From positions 1 through 64,000 of the forward strand of contig NZ_FYEA01000018.1 in the NCBI RefSeq assembly GCF_900187605.1: 64,000 bases of DNA. Direction: 5' to 3'. The DNA is from Pseudomonas sp. Irchel 3H7 (GTDB lineage Bacteria > Pseudomonadota > Gammaproteobacteria > Pseudomonadales > Pseudomonadaceae). Shown here one piece after another: positions 52,049 through 60,934 of this stretch; position 1 is the stretch's first letter, and each line of letters begins with the position of its first letter. A program made the position numbers and the translations under genes. Under the pieces are notes generated by a model. It was not told the origin of the DNA. It was given only the letters and a program-made list of their open reading frames with translations, and made no database searches.

Positions 52049-52639
52049 TCAGATCAGGTCTTGAGTCAACGCGAGGGTGGCAAAGTTGTCCGCCATGATC
52101 GCCATTTCAGCTTCCTGCACCACGGCGGCGCTGAGCACGCGGCCCTTGAACGGCAAGTCGCGGGTCGCGCAGGCGTCTTCCACCAGGGTGCAGCGGAACC
52201 CCAGGTTTTTTGCTGCACGCACGGTGGTGCTGACGCTGGAATGGCTCATGAAACCGCAGACGATCAAGTCCAGCGAGCCAAGGTTTTGCAGACGGTCCAG
52301 CAACTCGGTGCCATGGAACGCGCTCGGCAGCAGTTTGCCGATAATGGTTTCATCACCTTGTGGCTCGAGGCCCGGGATGAATTCGCCGCGTTCACCCTGC
52401 GGGTCGAACAGGCCACCGACGGTGCCGAGATGACGCACGTGCACGATCGGCCGACCGGCTGCACGGGCTGCGGCAACCACTTGTTTGATGTTCGCGACGG
52501 CCGCGTCCATGCCGCTCAGGGCCAGCGGGCCACTGAGATATTCTTTCTGGGCATCGATGATGACCACGGTGGCATGGCTCAGTGTGGCCGCTGCGTAACC
52601 GCGACCGCTGAGTTGAAACATCGTTTTTGGAACGGACAT
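52049..52639 (-). CDS. Isochorismatase-family hydrolase with Ser in place of the catalytic Cys
   Basis: A 196-residue cysteine-hydrolase-fold protein. The acid D29 (IIDAQKEY) and lysine K102 (GKLLPSAF) of the triad are present. The usual G-x-x-T/S-x-x-C-V reads GFMSHSSVSTT, putting S135 at the cysteine position. The family includes isochorismatases, nicotinamidases and ureidoacrylate hydrolases. With Ser it may be inactive, or work like isochorismatases that do not need Cys. It is divergent from prmB, as in PAO1. Confidence 0.85.
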   Translation of the reverse strand: MSVPKTMFQLSGRGYAAATLSHATVVIIDAQKEYLSGPLALSGMDAAVANIKQVVAAARAAGRPIVHVRHLGTVGGLFDPQGERGEFIPGLEPQGDETIIGKLLPSAFHGTELLDRLQNLGSLDLIVCGFMSHSSVSTTVRAAKNLGFRCTLVEDACATRDLPFKGRVLSAAVVQEAEMAIMADNFATLALTQDLI

Positions 52640-52878
52640 TCTGGGGCTCCTTGGGGTGGGGCTTTTGCGACATTGTCCTCTGGCGGAGCGGTTCTGTGAA
52701 TCGCTACCATCGTAGGCACCGTCGTTATTGGCCTGCAGCCTTGTCTAGTTACACGTTCTGTTCAATAGCTGATGCAAAAAACAGAAAACTCCTACCGTCG
52801 TCGCGATGTTTTTCCTGCGTCGTCGTCAGGCGTTTTGGCTGGTAGAATTGCCAGTCGTTTTTTCTGGAGTTCTGCCCC

Positions 52879-53787
52879 GTGATCACTTCCCGACTTCGTA
52901 CCCTGCGCGACCACATCCGTTGGGCCGTCAGCCGCTTCCATGGGGAGGATCTGTTTTTCGGCCATGGCACCGACAATGCCTGGGACGAAGCCCGGCAACT
53001 CGTGCTCGGTGCATTGCACCTGCCATGGGAAATCGCCGACAGCTACCTCGATTGCGCGCTGGAAGACGATGAGTTGGTCAATCTGCAACGCCTGCTCAAG
53101 CGTCGTATCGAGGAACGCATTCCGACCGCTTACCTGTTGGGCGAGGCGTGGTTCTGCGGTATGTCGTTCATTGTTGACGAGCGCGTGTTGATCCCGCGTT
53201 CACCGATTGGCGAACTGATCGAAAATCACTTTGCGCCGTGGATCGGCACCGAGCCGGCGCGGATTCTCGACCTGTGCACCGGTTCCGGTTGCATCGGCAT
53301 TGCCTGCGCCTACGAGTTCCAGAACGCCGAAGTGGTGCTGGCCGATTTGTCCTTCGAGGCGTTGGAAGTGGCCAACCAGAACATCGAGCGCCATGGCGTC
53401 GATGAGCGTGTGTACACCGTGCAGGGCGATGGTTTCGATGGTTTGCCGGGGCAGCGTTTCGACTTGATCGTGTCGAATCCGCCTTACGTGGATGCAGAAG
53501 ATTTCGCAGATATGCCGGATGAGTATCAGCATGAACCGGAGCTGGGTCTGGCCTGTGGCGATGATGGTCTGAATCTGGTTCGACGCATGCTCGCCGAAGC
53601 GGCGGATCACCTGACCGAGAAGGGCTTGTTGATTGTCGAGGTGGGTAACAGCCAGGTGCACGTTGACGCGCTGTACCCGGAAGTCGATTTCGCCTGGCTC
53701 GAATTCGAGCGTGGTGGCCATGGCGTGTTCATGTTGACGGCGGAGCAGTGCCGCGATCATCAGGCGCTGTTCGCCTCCCGCGTCTGA
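52879..53787 (+). CDS. prmB: 50S ribosomal protein L3 glutamine N5-methyltransferase PrmB
   Basis: A 302-residue SAM-dependent methyltransferase with the SAM motif DLCTGSGCIG (131-140) and the catalytic NPPY (200-203), which binds the target glutamine amide. The N-terminal helical domain (1-110) has the family's RRIEERIPTAYLLGEAWFCG. It starts MITSRLRTLRDHIRWA. PrmB methylates L3 on Q150. Confidence 0.95.
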   Translation: MITSRLRTLRDHIRWAVSRFHGEDLFFGHGTDNAWDEARQLVLGALHLPWEIADSYLDCALEDDELVNLQRLLKRRIEERIPTAYLLGEAWFCGMSFIVDERVLIPRSPIGELIENHFAPWIGTEPARILDLCTGSGCIGIACAYEFQNAEVVLADLSFEALEVANQNIERHGVDERVYTVQGDGFDGLPGQRFDLIVSNPPYVDAEDFADMPDEYQHEPELGLACGDDGLNLVRRMLAEAADHLTEKGLLIVEVGNSQVHVDALYPEVDFAWLEFERGGHGVFMLTAEQCRDHQALFASRV

Positions 53788-53799
53788 CCCGTTAAAAGC

Positions 53800-53879
53800 A
53801 AAAGATCGCAGCCTTCGGCAGCTCCTACAGGGATTACCGCATTCCAGTGTAGGAGCTGCCGAAGGCTGCGATCTTTTGA
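53800..53879. repeat. REP pair
   Basis: Inverted GGCTGCGATC-class copies between the convergent prmB and 53881-54672 genes, tail-to-tail orientation as at 24119. Confidence 0.88.
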
Positions 53880-53880
53880 T

Positions 53881-54672
53881 CTACCGGTGCGTGGCAATCC
53901 AGATCAGCAACCCCGCCTGAAACACCGCAAACGCCACCAGACACGTGATGGTGAAACGCAAACCAGCGTCTTCACGCTTGAACTTGCTGACTTTCTCTTC
54001 CTGCTTCTTCAGCTTCACTTCCTGCTCGGCCAGATTCTGTTCGGCCTGCTGAAGCATCTGCGCCGCCTCGAGAATCTCGACGATCTGCAGCTTTTCGCTG
54101 TTCCAGTCACCGAGCAGATCACCTACCAACACATCCTTGACGCTGCCCTTCAAGTGCTGGGCATCGGCGTACACCACATCAAAACCATGCACCCGCAGGA
54201 AATGATCGCGACGCAGGCGCGTGTCTTCATTCAGCGCGTCCTTGTTGTTCAAGTCCATGCCATCGACGGTGTAGGCGGGCCAGCGTTTTTTCGCCCAGTT
54301 GATGCCTTGTGCGGCCATGAAACGGCCGATGCCACGGTTCAACGGTTCGATTTGCAAGCCGCTGTCCGGGCCAAAGCTGACGCGCTTGGTGGTGTGATCG
54401 ACCCACACATCGAGATGATTCTGCTCTTTGCGAACGCGTTGACTCGGCAGCTTGATTGCCATGCGCATCAGGCTTTTTTCTTTGCTGTTGCGCTCGGCGT
54501 AACCAAATTCGACGAAGCGCAACGGCCGCCCGCCGGTGTTGCGGTCGGTTTGCAACGGGGCCAGGCGGAGCATCTTGTGGTGCTCGACATGGACATCCGC
54601 CCACGGCAGCTCGGCCGCTGGCGGTGCGTCTTTTTCAGCGGTGGTGTCGGGTGAAGTCTGGGTATCAGTCAT
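53881..54672 (-). CDS. Conserved membrane-anchored protein with coiled coil, unknown
   Basis: A 263-residue protein. A disordered acidic N-terminus (1-25) precedes a globular part with GGRPLRFVEFGYAERNSKEK, then a heptad-rich segment (about 195-238, ILEAAQMLQQAEQNLAEQEV) and one C-terminal helix (about 243-260). This is a tail-anchored layout with the body in the cytosol. It is conserved in the prmB-aroC interval of Pseudomonas. I do not recognise a function. Confidence 0.82.
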   Translation of the reverse strand: MTDTQTSPDTTAEKDAPPAAELPWADVHVEHHKMLRLAPLQTDRNTGGRPLRFVEFGYAERNSKEKSLMRMAIKLPSQRVRKEQNHLDVWVDHTTKRVSFGPDSGLQIEPLNRGIGRFMAAQGINWAKKRWPAYTVDGMDLNNKDALNEDTRLRRDHFLRVHGFDVVYADAQHLKGSVKDVLVGDLLGDWNSEKLQIVEILEAAQMLQQAEQNLAEQEVKLKKQEEKVSKFKREDAGLRFTITCLVAFAVFQAGLLIWIATHR

Positions 54673-54771
54673 AACGGCGAGATCCTGTCCAAGCCCTGCT
54701 TGTCGCCAGCGGTTGCGCTGGCGACAAAGGCTTATCGGCCGTTTCTGTCAGGACTAGAGGGCAAACAACGG

Positions 54772-55725
54772 TTAACGGGTGCGAAGTCCGTCAATAAACT
54801 CGATGATTTTGCTGCCCAGTTCTGCGGCCAGCGGCAAATTCGGGTCCTTGTACGAGGCCAATTGCCGCTTCATGTCGTTGTGCACGATGCGCATGACGTG
54901 GTTCATGCCTTCGATGACCACCAGTTCGGCGTCGGGTTTAGCGGCTTTCAGCGCCTGCGCATCGCCAACGCCGACCTGCATGTCATTGCTACCCTGAACA
55001 ATCAGTGCCGGCATCTGCAATTGCGCGAAGGCTTTCGCCGGATCCTGACGGAACAGTGAAATCAGATACGGCTGCACGCTCGGGCGGAAAATCACCTGCA
55101 ACGGCTGCGGCACATTGTCGTCGGTGTGACCGGCCTTGAGGCTGTCGAGCAGTTCGTTACTGCGCAGCATCAGCGGTGGCGGCAGGCTGCGGGCCAATTG
55201 CTCGCGGATCACCTGATCGACCGGTCGGGCGCTGCCGGACAGGGAAATCACCGCCGCCGCATCGACTTTCGGCGCGGCGAGGCTGGCTATCAGCGCGCCC
55301 TCACTGTGGCCCAGCAGGATCAGCTTGCCGAAACGTGGATCGGCCTTGAGCTTTTGCCCCCACGCCACCGCATCTGCTGCATAGGCCTCCACCGACAAAT
55401 TGCGCTCATCCGGGGTCGCCGCCAGGCTCGCCGCAACACCGCGCTTGTCGTAACGCACGCTGGCGATGTTGTGTTTGGCCAGCACCCACGCCAGGCGCTT
55501 CAAGCTGTCATTACGCCCGCCGTCGGGGTTGTTTCCGTCGCGATCCGTAGGACCCGAGCCAGAAATGATCAGGACAACCGGCACCGGACTGTCGGATTTT
55601 GGCAGCAACAGCGAACCGAAAAGCTCACCGGTGCCGGTATCCAAAGTTACCGGGCGTTGTAGGACCGTCGCTTGGGCAAAGCCCGTAAAGAGGGTAAGAC
55701 TCAAGATCAAAACTCGCAGCATCAT
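54772..55725 (-). CDS. Exported alpha/beta-hydrolase
   Basis: A 317-residue protein starting MMLRVLILSLTLFTGFAQAT, a signal peptide. The nucleophile elbow is GHSEG, with D in NDMQVG and H in GMNHVM completing a likely triad; an ISGSGPTDRDGNN segment forms the oxyanion region. It resembles periplasmic esterases of the YqiA/serine aminopeptidase S33 branch. A start 15 codons earlier would not give a signal peptide. Confidence 0.88.
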   Translation of the reverse strand: MMLRVLILSLTLFTGFAQATVLQRPVTLDTGTGELFGSLLLPKSDSPVPVVLIISGSGPTDRDGNNPDGGRNDSLKRLAWVLAKHNIASVRYDKRGVAASLAATPDERNLSVEAYAADAVAWGQKLKADPRFGKLILLGHSEGALIASLAAPKVDAAAVISLSGSARPVDQVIREQLARSLPPPLMLRSNELLDSLKAGHTDDNVPQPLQVIFRPSVQPYLISLFRQDPAKAFAQLQMPALIVQGSNDMQVGVGDAQALKAAKPDAELVVIEGMNHVMRIVHNDMKRQLASYKDPNLPLAAELGSKIIEFIDGLRTR

Positions 55726-55855
55726 CACGCCATCATTCGCCAAGGTGCCGGTTGGACTCGCCAGCACCACTAAGGTTCGAGGATGAACTACTCGGTTAGC
55801 CTGCGTATACTGGCGCGCATCACGAATTTGGGTTTGATTTCACGGAGCGTCCTGC

Positions 55856-56947
55856 ATGTCCGGCAATACCTACGGCAAGTTGTTCACTGTCACCACCGCT
55901 GGCGAAAGCCATGGTCCGGCGTTGGTCGCCATTGTCGACGGCTGCCCGCCGGGCCTGGAGATCTCCCTCGAAGACCTGCAGCGCGACCTCGATCGCCGCA
56001 AGCCGGGCACCAGCCGCCACACCACCCAGCGCCAGGAAGCCGACGAAGTCGAAATCCTCTCTGGCGTGTTCGAAGGGCGCACCACCGGTTGCTCGATCGG
56101 CCTGCTGATCCGCAACACCGACCAGAAGTCCAAGGACTACTCGGCGATCAAGGATCTGTTTCGCCCGGCCCACGCTGACTACACCTACCACCACAAATAC
56201 GGTGAGCGCGACTACCGTGGCGGTGGCCGCAGTTCGGCGCGCGAAACCGCGATGCGCGTGGCCGCCGGTGCGATCGCCAAGAAATATCTGGCAACTCAGG
56301 GCATCGTCATTCGTGGCTACATGAGCCAGCTCGGCCCGATCGAAATCCCGTTCAAGACCTGGGACTCGGTGGAGGAGAACGCGTTCTTCAGCCCGGATCC
56401 GGACAAGGTTCCGGAACTGGAAGCCTACATGGACCAGTTGCGCCGCGACCAAGACTCGGTCGGGGCGAAGATCACCGTGGTTGCCGAAGGCGTGATGCCG
56501 GGCCTGGGCGAGCCGATTTTCGACCGTCTCGACGCCGAACTGGCCCATGCGCTGATGAGCATCAACGCGGTCAAAGGCGTGGAAATCGGCGCCGGTTTCG
56601 CCTCGGTCGCCCAGCGCGGTACCGAACACCGCGATGAAATGACCCCGGAAGGCTTCCTCAGCAACAATGCGGGCGGCATCCTCGGCGGTATCTCGTCCGG
56701 TCAGCCGATTGTTGCCCATTTGGCGCTGAAGCCAACATCGAGCATCACCACTCCGGGCCGTTCGATCGACATCCACGGCAATCCGGTCGACGTGATCACC
56801 AAGGGCCGTCACGATCCGTGCGTCGGCATCCGCGCCACGCCGATCGCCGAAGCGATGATGGCGATCGTGCTGATGGACCACTTGCTGCGTCATCGTGGGC
56901 AGAACGCCGATGTGCGCGTGAGCACGCCGGTGCTGGGTCAGCTTTGA
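55856..56947 (+). CDS. aroC: Chorismate synthase
   Basis: Last step of the shikimate pathway, EPSP to chorismate, with reduced FMN. The 363-residue protein has all three family signatures: GESHGPALVAIVDGCPPG near the N-terminus, GGGRSSARETAMRVAAGAIA in the middle and RHDPCVGIRATPIAEAM near the end. Confidence 0.97.
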   Translation: MSGNTYGKLFTVTTAGESHGPALVAIVDGCPPGLEISLEDLQRDLDRRKPGTSRHTTQRQEADEVEILSGVFEGRTTGCSIGLLIRNTDQKSKDYSAIKDLFRPAHADYTYHHKYGERDYRGGGRSSARETAMRVAAGAIAKKYLATQGIVIRGYMSQLGPIEIPFKTWDSVEENAFFSPDPDKVPELEAYMDQLRRDQDSVGAKITVVAEGVMPGLGEPIFDRLDAELAHALMSINAVKGVEIGAGFASVAQRGTEHRDEMTPEGFLSNNAGGILGGISSGQPIVAHLALKPTSSITTPGRSIDIHGNPVDVITKGRHDPCVGIRATPIAEAMMAIVLMDHLLRHRGQNADVRVSTPVLGQL

Positions 56948-56978
56948 TGGCAGGCCTTGAAGCCGTCGCGGCATAACC

Positions 56979-58124
56979 GTGGCGGCGCTCCCTTACTGGC
57001 GGCTGTCCAGTTTCTATCTGTTCTATTTCGCCTTGCTCGGTTCGACGGCGCCGTTTCTGGCGCTGTATTTCGATCACCTCGGCTTCAGTCCGGCGCGAAT
57101 CGGTGAACTGGTTGCCATCCCGATGCTGATGCGCTGCGTGGCGCCGAACATCTGGGGCTGGCTCGGTGATTACACCGGTAGACGCCTGGCCATCGTGCGC
57201 TTTGGCGCAGTGTGTACGCTGCTGACGTTCTCGTTGATTTTTGTCAGCAAGACCTACGCCTGGCTGGCGATGGTCATGGCGCTGCACGCATTCTTCTGGC
57301 ACGCGGTGCTGCCGCAGTTCGAAGTCATCACGCTGGCGCATTTGCAGGGCCAGACCTCGCGTTACAGTCAGATCCGCCTGTGGGGCTCGATCGGTTTCAT
57401 CATCACCGTGGTTGCGTTGGGCCGGCTGTTCGAATGGCTGAGTCTCGATATCTACCCGGCGGCGCTGGTGCTGATCATGGCCGGCATCGTCCTCAGCAGT
57501 CTGTGGGTGCCGAACGCGCAACCACCGCAAGGCAATCGGCCGCACGGCGAGGGGTTTCTCAAACAGCTGCGCAATCCCGGCGTGCTGGCGTTTTACGCTT
57601 GTGTCGCGCTGATGCAGATGAGCCACGGCCCGTATTACACCTTTCTGACCTTGCACCTTGAGCGCCTCGGCTACACACGCGGCACCATCGGCATGCTCTG
57701 GGCCGTGGGTGTCGTCGCCGAAGTGCTGATGTTCATGGCGATGAGCCGGATTCTCGCGCGGTTTTCCCTGCGCCGCGTATTGATGGCGAGTTTTCTGCTG
57801 GCGGCGCTGCGCTGGTTGCTGCTAGGTTCGTTCGCCGAGTTTCTGTGGGTGCTGTTATTCGCGCAGGTGCTGCACGCAGCGACCTTCGGCAGTTTTCACG
57901 CCGCTGCCATCGCCTTCGTGCAACGTAGCTTCGGCGCGCGCCAGCAAGGGCAGGGCCAGGCGTTGTACGCAGCACTGGCCGGTACCGGCGGTGCGCTCGG
58001 CGCGTTGTATTCCGGTTACAGCTGGAATGCCCTCGGCGCGACATTGACCTTTAGTATTGCCAGTCTCGCGGCGCTCGCTGCTGCCGTTATCATTGCCACA
58101 CGTATGCAAGAGGACAGGCCATGA
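56979..58124 (+). CDS. MFS transporter (HcaT/YcaD-like, MFS_1-like)
   Basis: A 381-residue inner-membrane protein with about 12 helices. The start is the GTG at 56979. The N-terminus LPYWRLSSFYLFYFALLGST and SQIRLWGSIGFI match the phenylpropionate-permease-like (HcaT) subgroup. It lies 31 bp after aroC and overlaps mtnB by 4 bp, so it may be co-expressed with methionine salvage. The substrate is unknown; methylthioribose-related compounds are a context-only guess. Confidence 0.9.
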   Translation: MAALPYWRLSSFYLFYFALLGSTAPFLALYFDHLGFSPARIGELVAIPMLMRCVAPNIWGWLGDYTGRRLAIVRFGAVCTLLTFSLIFVSKTYAWLAMVMALHAFFWHAVLPQFEVITLAHLQGQTSRYSQIRLWGSIGFIITVVALGRLFEWLSLDIYPAALVLIMAGIVLSSLWVPNAQPPQGNRPHGEGFLKQLRNPGVLAFYACVALMQMSHGPYYTFLTLHLERLGYTRGTIGMLWAVGVVAEVLMFMAMSRILARFSLRRVLMASFLLAALRWLLLGSFAEFLWVLLFAQVLHAATFGSFHAAAIAFVQRSFGARQQGQGQALYAALAGTGGALGALYSGYSWNALGATLTFSIASLAALAAAVIIATRMQEDRP

Positions 58125-58747
58125 GCCTTACGCGTGAACAACTCGCCCAGCAAATCGTCGATGCCGGGCGCTTTCTCTATGGTCGCGGCTGGTCGCCGGC
58201 CACCAGCAGCAACTACTCGACGCGCCTGTCGCCGAGCGAAGCGCTGCTGACAGTGTCGGGCAAGCACAAAGGCCAGTTGGGTCTGGACGATGTGCTCGCC
58301 ACCGATCTGTCGGGCAACAGCCTGGAACCGGGCAAAAAGCCCTCTGCCGAAACCTTGCTGCACACCCAACTCTACAGCTGGCGACCAGAGATCGGCGCGG
58401 TGCTGCACACCCATTCGGTGAACGCCACGGTGTTGTCGCGCCTGACGCCGGACGAATTTATCGAGTTCGAAGATTACGAACTGCAAAAAGCCTTCAGCGG
58501 CATCTCGACCCACGAATCGCGAGTGCGCGTGCCGATTTTCGACAACGATCAGGACATTGCGCGCCTCGCCGCCAAGGTGCAGCCTTGGCTCGACGCCCAT
58601 CCTGATTGCGTCGGTTATCTGATTCGCGGTCACGGCCTCTACACCTGGGGCGCGCAGATGAGCGACGCGCTGCGGCAGATCGAGGCCTTTGAATTTCTGT
58701 TTGAATGCGAGTTGAAAACCCGCAGCGTCATGAACCGCCAAGGCTGA
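58121..58747 (+). CDS. mtnB: Methylthioribulose-1-phosphate dehydratase
   Basis: Methionine salvage: converts 5-methylthioribulose 1-phosphate to the diketopentyl phosphate. The 208-residue class II aldolase-fold protein has zinc ligands in HTHSVN and a later His in RGHGLYTWG. It starts MSLTREQLAQQIVDAGRFLY, with the ATG overlapping the MFS stop (ATGA). Followed by mtnD and mtnC. Confidence 0.95.
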   Translation: MSLTREQLAQQIVDAGRFLYGRGWSPATSSNYSTRLSPSEALLTVSGKHKGQLGLDDVLATDLSGNSLEPGKKPSAETLLHTQLYSWRPEIGAVLHTHSVNATVLSRLTPDEFIEFEDYELQKAFSGISTHESRVRVPIFDNDQDIARLAAKVQPWLDAHPDCVGYLIRGHGLYTWGAQMSDALRQIEAFEFLFECELKTRSVMNRQG

Positions 58748-58841
58748 CTTCACCAGAAGTAGTCCATTTGCCTGATGAAATGCTGTGCCCGACCGGTCTG
58801 CAAGAACCGGACGGCAAGGCCGATACCGAGGAATTGCCCCA

Positions 58842-59387
58842 ATGAGCAGCCTGTCCGTCTATCACGTTTCCAGCCCCGATATTCCCAACAAAGTGCTGAC
58901 CCACTTTGAAGACATCGCCTCGACCCTGGCCGAGCAGGGCGTACGCTTTGACCGCTGGCAAGCGGCGGCGAAGATCCAGCCGGGCGCGACCCAGGAAGAA
59001 GTGATCAGCGCCTATAAAGAGCAGATCGACAAACTGATGACCGAGCGCGGTTACATCACCGTCGACGTCATCAGCCTGAACAGCGATCACCCGCAAAAAG
59101 CCGAACTGCGCGCCAAGTTCCTCGAAGAACACCGCCATGGCGAAGACGAAGTCAGATTTTTCGTCGCGGGTCGTGGGTTGTTTACCCTGCACATCGACGA
59201 TTACGTCTACGCGGTTCTCTGTGAGAAGAATGACCTGATCTCGGTGCCGGCCGGCACCAAACACTGGTTCGACATGGGCGAGCATCCGCACTTCGTGGCG
59301 ATTCGCCTGTTCAACAACCCTGAAGGCTGGGTTGCCAACTTCACCGGCGAAGACATCGCCGGTCGTTTCCCGCGTCTGGAGGACTGA
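58842..59387 (+). CDS. mtnD: Acireductone dioxygenase
   Basis: Methionine salvage: oxidises acireductone to 4-methylthio-2-oxobutyrate and formate (Fe form). The 181-residue cupin has the metal set in EEHRHGEDEVRFF and a later His in GTKHWFDMGEHPHF. It starts MSSLSVYHVSSPDIPNKVLT. An AGGAA lies upstream. Confidence 0.95.
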   Translation: MSSLSVYHVSSPDIPNKVLTHFEDIASTLAEQGVRFDRWQAAAKIQPGATQEEVISAYKEQIDKLMTERGYITVDVISLNSDHPQKAELRAKFLEEHRHGEDEVRFFVAGRGLFTLHIDDYVYAVLCEKNDLISVPAGTKHWFDMGEHPHFVAIRLFNNPEGWVANFTGEDIAGRFPRLED

Positions 59388-59391
59388 TTCG

Positions 59392-60075
59392 ATGTCGATC
59401 AAAGCCATTGTCACTGACATCGAAGGCACCACCAGCGCAGTGAGTTTCGTGTTTGACGTGCTGTTTCCGTACGCGGCCAAACATTTGCCGGACTTCGTGC
59501 GCCAGAACGCCGAACGCGCCGATGTTGCCGAGCAACTCGACGCCGTGCGCCGTGACAGCAATGCGCCGCAGGCCGATGTTGAACGGGTTGTTGAAATTCT
59601 CTTGAGCTGGATCGAGGAGGATCGCAAAGCCACGCCGCTCAAGGCTTTGCAAGGCATGGTCTGGGCCCAGGGTTATCACGCCGGGCAGTTGAAGGGGCAT
59701 GTTTACCCGGATGCGGTTGACGCACTGCAACGCTGGCATGCGGCGGGCTATCAACTGTTTGTGTATTCGTCGGGTTCGATTCAGGCGCAGAAGCTGATTT
59801 TCGGCTGCTCGGAGGCGGGGGATTTGACGCCGCTGTTCAGTGGTTATTTCGACACGACGTCCGGGCCTAAGCGTGAGGCGCAGTCGTACACCAATATCCA
59901 GAAAGCCATTGGCGTCGAACCCGAAGAAATCCTGTTCCTCTCGGATATCGTCGAAGAGCTCGACGCCGCGCAAGCAGCCGGCCTGCAAACCTGCGGCCTC
60001 GCCCGTGAAGGCGGCGAGCTGGGCAGCCACATCACCGTCGACACCTTCACCGGCATAGAACCCGAAGCTTTCTAA
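59392..60075 (+). CDS. mtnC: Enolase-phosphatase E1
   Basis: Bifunctional methionine-salvage enzyme producing acireductone. The 227-residue HAD protein has DIEGTT at 9-14, SSGSIQAQKLIF and LFLSDIVEELDAA as later motifs. It begins 4 bp after the mtnD stop with GGAGG upstream, so it is coupled. Confidence 0.95.
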   Translation: MSIKAIVTDIEGTTSAVSFVFDVLFPYAAKHLPDFVRQNAERADVAEQLDAVRRDSNAPQADVERVVEILLSWIEEDRKATPLKALQGMVWAQGYHAGQLKGHVYPDAVDALQRWHAAGYQLFVYSSGSIQAQKLIFGCSEAGDLTPLFSGYFDTTSGPKREAQSYTNIQKAIGVEPEEILFLSDIVEELDAAQAAGLQTCGLAREGGELGSHITVDTFTGIEPEAF

Positions 60076-60089
60076 CCCACACAATCCCT

Positions 60090-60172
60090 GTAGGAACTGC
60101 GGAACGCTGCGATCTTTTGATCCTGATCTTCAAAAACAAGATCAAAAGATCGCAGCGTTCCGCAGCTCCTAC
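60090..60172. repeat. REP pair
   Basis: Inverted copies, a variant with GGAACGCTG in the core, between mtnC and the DUF3509-like gene. Confidence 0.88.
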
Positions 60173-60204
60173 AAAGAGTTAGAGATCGCAGTAAAGATCG
60201 CGCA

Positions 60205-60248
60205 CAAAAAAACAGGCCGTGAAGCGAAAGCTCCACGGCCTGTCTTGT
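60205..60248 (-). terminator. Terminator of the 60266-60544 gene
   Basis: ACAGGCCGTG (60212-60221) pairs with CACGGCCTGT (60234-60243), with an inner AGC-GAAA-GCT tetraloop stem. On the minus strand a U run follows. Confidence 0.88.
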
Positions 60249-60265
60249 TTAAAGCGCTTTAAAAA

Positions 60266-60544
60266 TTACAGCGAATGATATGTCGGCAGGGCAAAACGCT
60301 GCTGGCTCTGCAGCATGGCAATTTGCGGCAGCTCACTGGCTTGTTCCGCCAGGTCACGACGAATGGCACTGATCGCCCACGACAGTTGGTCACCGGCATG
60401 CAGTTGCTGGTAAGTCAGTGCACGTTTAAACACTTTGCCGTCGCTGCTGCGCAGGGTCAGCAGGATCCCGCCATCGGGACGTGGCGCAGTGGTGACGTCG
60501 AAGTTGGAGAACAGGGAGGTAAATTTTTCTTGGATCAGGCTCAT
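60266..60544 (-). CDS. DUF3509-like small protein
   Basis: A 92-residue protein starting MSLIQEKFTSLFSNFDVTTA. The start is preferred at 60544 with GGAG nine bases upstream. The pattern MxLIQEKF.. RPDGGILLTLRSSDG.. AISAIRRDLA resembles small Pseudomonas proteins of the DUF3509 type. It is soluble, with no motif suggesting function. It is convergent with mtnC. Confidence 0.7.
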   Translation of the reverse strand: MSLIQEKFTSLFSNFDVTTAPRPDGGILLTLRSSDGKVFKRALTYQQLHAGDQLSWAISAIRRDLAEQASELPQIAMLQSQQRFALPTYHSL

Positions 60545-60934
60545 GTCTTTCAGCTCCGTATGCACTTGAATGGCAAGCATGCAGAGGAGGTTGCAGCGAT
60601 TGTGCCAGCATTTGAAAATAATAAATTCCTTGTAAATCAATGAGTTAAAAAATATGAAAATTCCAGGCGTCGTGCAAACTGCATGAATGGCCATCGTGCA
60701 TCCTGCATTTTGCGGGATCGTTGTCGAAACAACGGAACCAATCGCTTACCCGATGATCACCGCAGCCGTCGGCCGATCAGCAGATACAAAACATTGCAAA
60801 AACCGCGTGTACAGCGCGAGAAGCGCTGACGTATTTTCGATCTCGACCCGCGCTCGAATGTGCCGGTTGCTGCAAGCCAAAGCCCGAAAAATAAAAACAT
60901 CGACCTGCACGCCAAGGTCGGACGGGGAGCATCC
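60545..60934. other. Intergenic region upstream of the acyl-CoA synthetase
   Basis: About 390 bp between divergent genes. It is AT-rich near 60600-60660 (likely promoter zone) and otherwise unremarkable. I see no gene, repeat or clear operator. Confidence 0.5.
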
